DNA of 17,523 bases, taken from contig OUQQ01000439.1 of NCBI GenBank assembly GCA_900404475.1, positions 1 through 17,523 on the forward strand, in the 5' to 3' direction. The position numbers and the translations under genes are program-made. Numbering within the stretch: the stretch's first letter is position 1; each line of letters opens with the position of its first letter. This document shows, piece by piece, positions 17,418 through 17,523 of this stretch. The stretch comes from Spongospora subterranea (Eukaryota > Endomyxa > Phytomyxea > Plasmodiophorida > Plasmodiophoridae). Below the pieces are notes generated by a model. The model saw nothing but the letters and a program-made list of their open reading frames with translations. It was not told where the DNA came from and searched no databases.

Positions 17418-17523
17418 TGTTCGGAAATAAAGGTCTCATTGATGGTTCTGCACAATCAAAGCTCAGTGCATCCTGCGTTCGCTGCTTCAGAACTTCCAAG
17501 GCCATCATTGAATTCTTCTTAAT
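17375..17523 (+). mobile_element. One end of a Stowaway/mariner-like element (partial)
   Basis: The sequence CTCCCTCCGTTCGGAAATAAA follows directly after a TA dinucleotide (17373-17374), the usual target site of Tc1/mariner elements, and CTCCCTCCGT is the classical terminus of Stowaway MITEs and related mariner-like elements. No matching inverted end (ACGGAGGGAG) occurs in the window, so the element, if complete, extends past the right edge. No transposase is visible in the part present. Whether it is a MITE or an autonomous element cannot be told. Confidence 0.6.
17383..17438 (+). repeat. Two exact 20-bp direct repeats within the element end
   Basis: The 20-mer GTTCGGAAATAAAGGTCTCA occurs at 17383-17402 and again at 17419-17438, a spacing of 36 bp, with no mismatch. 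Two direct repeats inside one terminal region recall the IR/DR layout of some Tc1/mariner elements, where each copy is a transposase binding site. Confidence 0.9.

Noticed and set aside
1..17523. CRISPR array, bacterial defence system, tRNA or rRNA genes
   Set aside because: No regularly spaced repeats, no tRNA arm signatures and no rRNA-like blocks were seen; the spliced eukaryotic genes rule out a prokaryotic context.

Overview
This window comes from a nuclear genome of a compact, intron-rich eukaryote. Coding regions are broken by very short GT-AG introns, mostly 44-59 nt, and the proteins are eukaryotic families: Tap42/IGBP1, an Unkempt-type CCCH protein, Swi5, a CAP/SCP secreted protein, a LENG8/Thp3-type SAC3 protein, an AGC kinase and a Vms1/ANKZF1 hydrolase domain. 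There is no sign of bacterial operons, tRNAs or rRNAs. The family mix would fit an amoebozoan or a unicellular relative of the opisthokonts, but the sequence alone does not settle the lineage.

Layout, left to right. The first ~600 bases (minus strand) hold a decayed Ty3/gypsy-type pol fragment: aspartic protease remnant, linker, and the beginning of reverse transcriptase, leaving the window at the left edge. Next is a two-exon minus-strand gene (1169-2241) whose product joins a ubiquitin-like (beta-grasp) N-terminus to a VLRF1 peptidyl-tRNA hydrolase domain. The stretch 2651-3564 has coding-like fragments on the plus strand that I could not assemble. An intronless TAP42/IGBP1 gene follows (3630-4553). 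A gene-poor 1.9 kb contains a diverged direct repeat. The intronless Unkempt-like gene is at 6419-8593. It converges on a three-exon SWI5 gene (8815-9370, minus), with a 28-bp tandem duplication between them. After a doubtful small gene (9780-10135) comes a two-exon secreted CAP-domain gene (10392-11316, minus), then about 1.2 kb with no supported gene. A roughly ten-exon LENG8-like gene (12548-15109, plus) converges on a six-exon AGC kinase gene (15405-16846, minus), with a palindromic AATAAATATTTATT between their ends. The right edge carries the start of a plus-strand gene (from 17160) that runs into a Stowaway/mariner-like terminal sequence with a 20-bp direct repeat.

The genes are independent transcription units on both strands, so neighbourhood says little about function. 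Three have relatives tied to TOR signalling (Tap42, an S6K/SGK-type AGC kinase, Unkempt); this may be coincidence. The most unusual items are the Ubl+VLRF1 architecture, the probably N-myristoylated AGC kinase with a 17-nt microexon in its activation segment, and the Unkempt homologue that ends in a four-cysteine motif where metazoan Unkempt has a RING. All exon models were assembled by eye from splice sites, frame continuity and family motifs.
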